DNA of 64,000 bases from NCBI GenBank assembly GCA_008360975.2, contig CM039187.1:16323094-16387093 (forward strand), written 5' to 3'. This DNA is from Lichenostomus cassidix. Taxonomy: Eukaryota; Chordata; Aves; Passeriformes; Meliphagidae. Of the stretch, positions 61,769 through 64,000 are shown piece after piece (position 1 is the stretch's first letter; each line of letters starts with the position of its first letter). Both the position numbers and the translations under genes were made by a program. The notes under the pieces were generated by a model. It was not told where the DNA came from. It made no database searches and saw only the letters and a program-made list of their open reading frames with translations.

Positions 61769-62136
61769 TGTGATTCCCTTATCTTTTTCTCAGTGGAAGG
61801 TAATACCTGATTTTCAGATTAGAAGTTGTGGGTTCTACAGATCATCATTTACACACATTTATACCCATGTTAGCATTGAAGACTAAGTTAGATTAGCTAT
61901 AATATATATTCTATATGTTATGTAGTTATCCAAGCATGCTTTCTCTTAGTGAATGAACAAACGAACAATCATTGTCTGAAGTTTCTACATTATCCCAGGA
62001 AAGGATGTTTCACCTTGTTTCATCTGGTCATAACATCTATATTCAAATGAAAAATAAACAACAAAAAAAGTTTTGAGAGTATGTTGAAATGTCTTTGGTT
62101 TTGGGGATTTTTTTGAGCATTAAATTTTTGTGAGCT

Positions 62137-63571
62137 TTAGGTTGAGATGGAAAGCTGTAGCTTAAACAATGCATTCTGGTATTCTTCATTGTTGGGATCT
62201 AAAACAATGGCTTTCTTATAGTACTCAATTGCTTTTAGTTTCTCACCAGTTAGGCTATGAACGAGCCCAAGTGTACCAATATCTGTTGCATCTCCTAAAC
62301 CGCTGTTAATTTTCTGTTTCAGCAAGCTCTCCACAGCTGATCTGCACCTTCTTCTTCCAGAGGAATCTTCTTCTATTTTCAGACCTTCTATATAATATTT
62401 AATGGCTTTCGATTCTGAGTTCATGTGAAAATGCTGAAAATTGCCATATTGGAAGCAGAGCTCTTGTTTGTCTTCACAAGGTAGATCATTTCTACCAAAC
62501 AATTCCTGAAATGTCTCCTCTGCTTCTTCATACCTCTTGCCTAGTGCATATGTGTTTGCTAGGTCAATATAGGCATAAAAAAATACTGGCTTCATTTCTA
62601 CTGCTGTTTTAAAATGGAAAATAGCAAGTTGGATGAGATTCTCCACTTCCTTTTGAGGTGTGTATCCTCTCTTTTTCAATTGAAGTACCTTGCATTTGTA
62701 GCAGAGTCCTAGCTGGTGATGCAGAAAGACAGAATTTGGCGTCAGTGATAGAGTCTTTTTCAAAATCTCCACTGCCTTGTTCACTTCTCGTTCCTTTCTG
62801 TAAAAACTAGCAGCGTATCGCAGGAAAACAGGAAGATCAGGGGTTTTCTGCAGTCCTTCTTCAATGTACCTCTTCCCTTCACTAGCTCGGTTTAATCGCT
62901 GAAGTTCTAATGCAAGTAATGCCATAATGGTAGTGTTGTTTGGATCCAGTTCCACTGCCCGCTTCAGGGCCTCGAGGGATAGGCTTACCTCTCCACCGTA
63001 CTTCCGAGCTACATCTTCCAAACGATACACTGCTGTTGCATAGCCAGCATTAAAATCTGGGTTATCAGGCTCACTCTTCAGAGCATTTTCAAAGCAATTC
63101 TTTGCCCTCTCAAAGTAATTCCTCCCAAAACGTAGTAACGCCCATCCTTGCTCAGCATAGACCTCTGGGACATGAATCTTCCAATGACCAGTACCTGAAA
63201 GCTTTTTGCAGCTGTTTTCCACTTTGCTTACATAAGTTTGAGCTTCTTCATATCTCTCCATGTGGTAATAGATCCAGGCATAGTTCCCCCAGGTAACAAG
63301 ACTTCTCCTGGCAATTTCATGTGGATGATGTTTTTGAACAGCTTCTTCAGCTTTTTTGAGATTTCTCAGGGCTTCCTCATTTGAATTCTTTAGGTGGCAT
63401 ACATAGGAGAGTATATTATAATCTGTGACACTGTATTCTTTGACAAACTCAAGATGGTCAATTATTGCTTGCTGTAAGGCTTCAAGAGTTACATGCTGCT
63501 TCAGCAAACTCCATGTAAAATGACATTCTAACTGCTGCAGGGAAGCCTCCAAGGAATTCTTGGAAATAGTA
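62137..63571 (-). CDS. IFIT5: Interferon-induced protein with tetratricopeptide repeats 5-like, main exon (partial 5')
   Basis: IFIT proteins are interferon-induced cytoplasmic TPR proteins that bind 5'-triphosphate or non-self-capped RNA and block its translation. This exon gives 477 residues plus TAA. With the split Ser and the ATG in exon 1 the protein would be about 479 residues, like human IFIT5 (482). The acceptor is TTTCTTCTAG|TACT, so the product starts M-S-TISKNSLEA, the usual IFIT pattern of a tiny first coding exon holding ATG-AG. The TTG at 63552 is an internal Leu, not a start. TPR-type helix pairs are clear at about 141-174, 318-360 and 436-469, with ECHFTW near the N-terminus and VTWGNYAWIYYHM at about 94. 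Residues aligning with the human IFIT5 RNA pocket are kept: W145, Y154, R185, R253, Y254, H287, Q288, with Arg149 replacing Lys. It ends LQLSIST, like IFIT5. Birds are known to have a single IFIT5-type gene. Confidence 0.93.
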
Positions 63572-64000
63572 CTAGAAGAAATTAAAGAAAAAGTTGTTTA
63601 GACCCCATTTGCTTTTTGCTATTTTTGTTTTTAAATGAAAAGACACGATGTACTTTAAAGGCAGGCAATACCTCACTTGGTGCCCCTAGTCTACAATATT
63701 TCAATCAAGTCAAAGCTGTAGGGAGCCATAGGTCTAAAGTGATGAGTAGTGATTTTAGTAATTCTCCTTGCCAGTGTATTAGTGTACCTCTTACAAAGGA
63801 ACAGATGTTGCTATGGATGTTAAAGGGGAGGGCTGGTCTCTACAGTAAAGCTGACACAACTCTGGGTCTCAGGAACTTATGTCCTGTGCTGGGAACAATT
63901 GCTGAAGCCTAACCAAAAGATGTAAGCACATAAGACTCCTCTAAACTATCCAGAATGTGATTTAGTGCCTTTCCTATGCCTCTGCACATTTTATGGTTTG
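63572..64000 (-). other. IFIT5: IFIT5 intron 1 (partial)
   Basis: Sequence upstream of the acceptor on the minus strand. I searched it for an ATGAG|GT exon-1 end and found none, so exon 1 and the interferon-response promoter should lie beyond the right edge. The open frame at 63616-63912 looks random. Confidence 0.7.

Larger units (their letters stand above)
61541..62136 (-). other. IFIT5: IFIT5-like 3' UTR (end approximate)
   Basis: About 0.6 kb downstream of the minus-strand stop, AT-rich, reaching a canonical AATAAA on the minus strand at 61573-61568. It contains the 44-bp tandem duplication. Confidence 0.6.

Noticed and set aside
63550..63552. TTG at 63552 as start of the IFIT protein
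   Set aside because: The frame continues upstream to a proper acceptor, and the STISKNSLEA segment is typical of IFITs; the true ATG is in exon 1.
1..64000. Bacterial-type features, CRISPR arrays, tRNA or rRNA genes, endogenous viral genes
   Set aside because: None seen. Regular spacer-repeat arrays, tRNA A/B boxes and retroviral gag/pol-like frames are all absent by eye.

Overview
This window is ordinary vertebrate nuclear DNA carrying three spliced genes in the order PANK1 (+), SLC16A12 (+), IFIT5-like (-). Protein-coding sequence is split into short exons with GT/AG borders, and most of the 64 kb is intronic or intergenic. The same gene neighbourhood (PANK1 - SLC16A12 - IFIT5) is known in human chromosome 10. 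Few interspersed repeats, a probable CR1 LINE 3' fragment, short introns and an IFIT5-type IFIT suggest a bird or another sauropsid. The species cannot be fixed from the sequence alone.

Region 1 (1 to about 15.1 kb) holds the 3' part of PANK1, pantothenate kinase 1. Five coding exons (5626-5879, 7414-7590, 7979-8102, 12512-12637, 13264-13323) join in frame into the last 246 residues. The N-terminal exons lie upstream of the window. The 4.4-kb intron between the third and fourth of these exons carries a clear mir-107 precursor (about 9793-9876). A seed-matched miR-107 site lies 31 nt after the PANK1 stop codon.

Region 2 (about 15.1 to 46.8 kb) has no coding exon that I can support. An A/C-only low-complexity tract follows the likely PANK1 poly(A) site. 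A strong CpG island at about 24.42-24.91 kb, with a smaller CpG-rich patch at 25.2 kb, is the best candidate for the SLC16A12 promoter and noncoding first exon. The next 21 kb would then be its 5' intron(s).

Region 3 (46.8 to about 57.7 kb) is SLC16A12 (MCT12). Six coding exons join in frame into a complete 490-residue, 12-TM monocarboxylate-transporter-family protein. The first coding exon sits in a second CpG-rich patch, has an ideal Kozak start, and is preceded by upstream AUGs, one of which opens an ORF that overlaps the true start.

Region 4 (about 57.7 to 64 kb) is a 3.9-kb convergent intergenic gap followed by an IFIT5-like gene on the minus strand. The large coding exon (62137-63571) is complete. 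The first exon, with the ATG and the interferon-responsive promoter, is beyond the right edge. The IFIT5 3' UTR carries a near-perfect 44-bp tandem duplication.

I found no novel multi-gene system. The points most worth checking are the intronic mir-107 with its possible host-transcript target site, a strong decoy splice acceptor in a PANK1 intron, the SLC16A12 upstream ORFs and CpG-rich first coding exon, and the young tandem duplication in the IFIT5 3' UTR.
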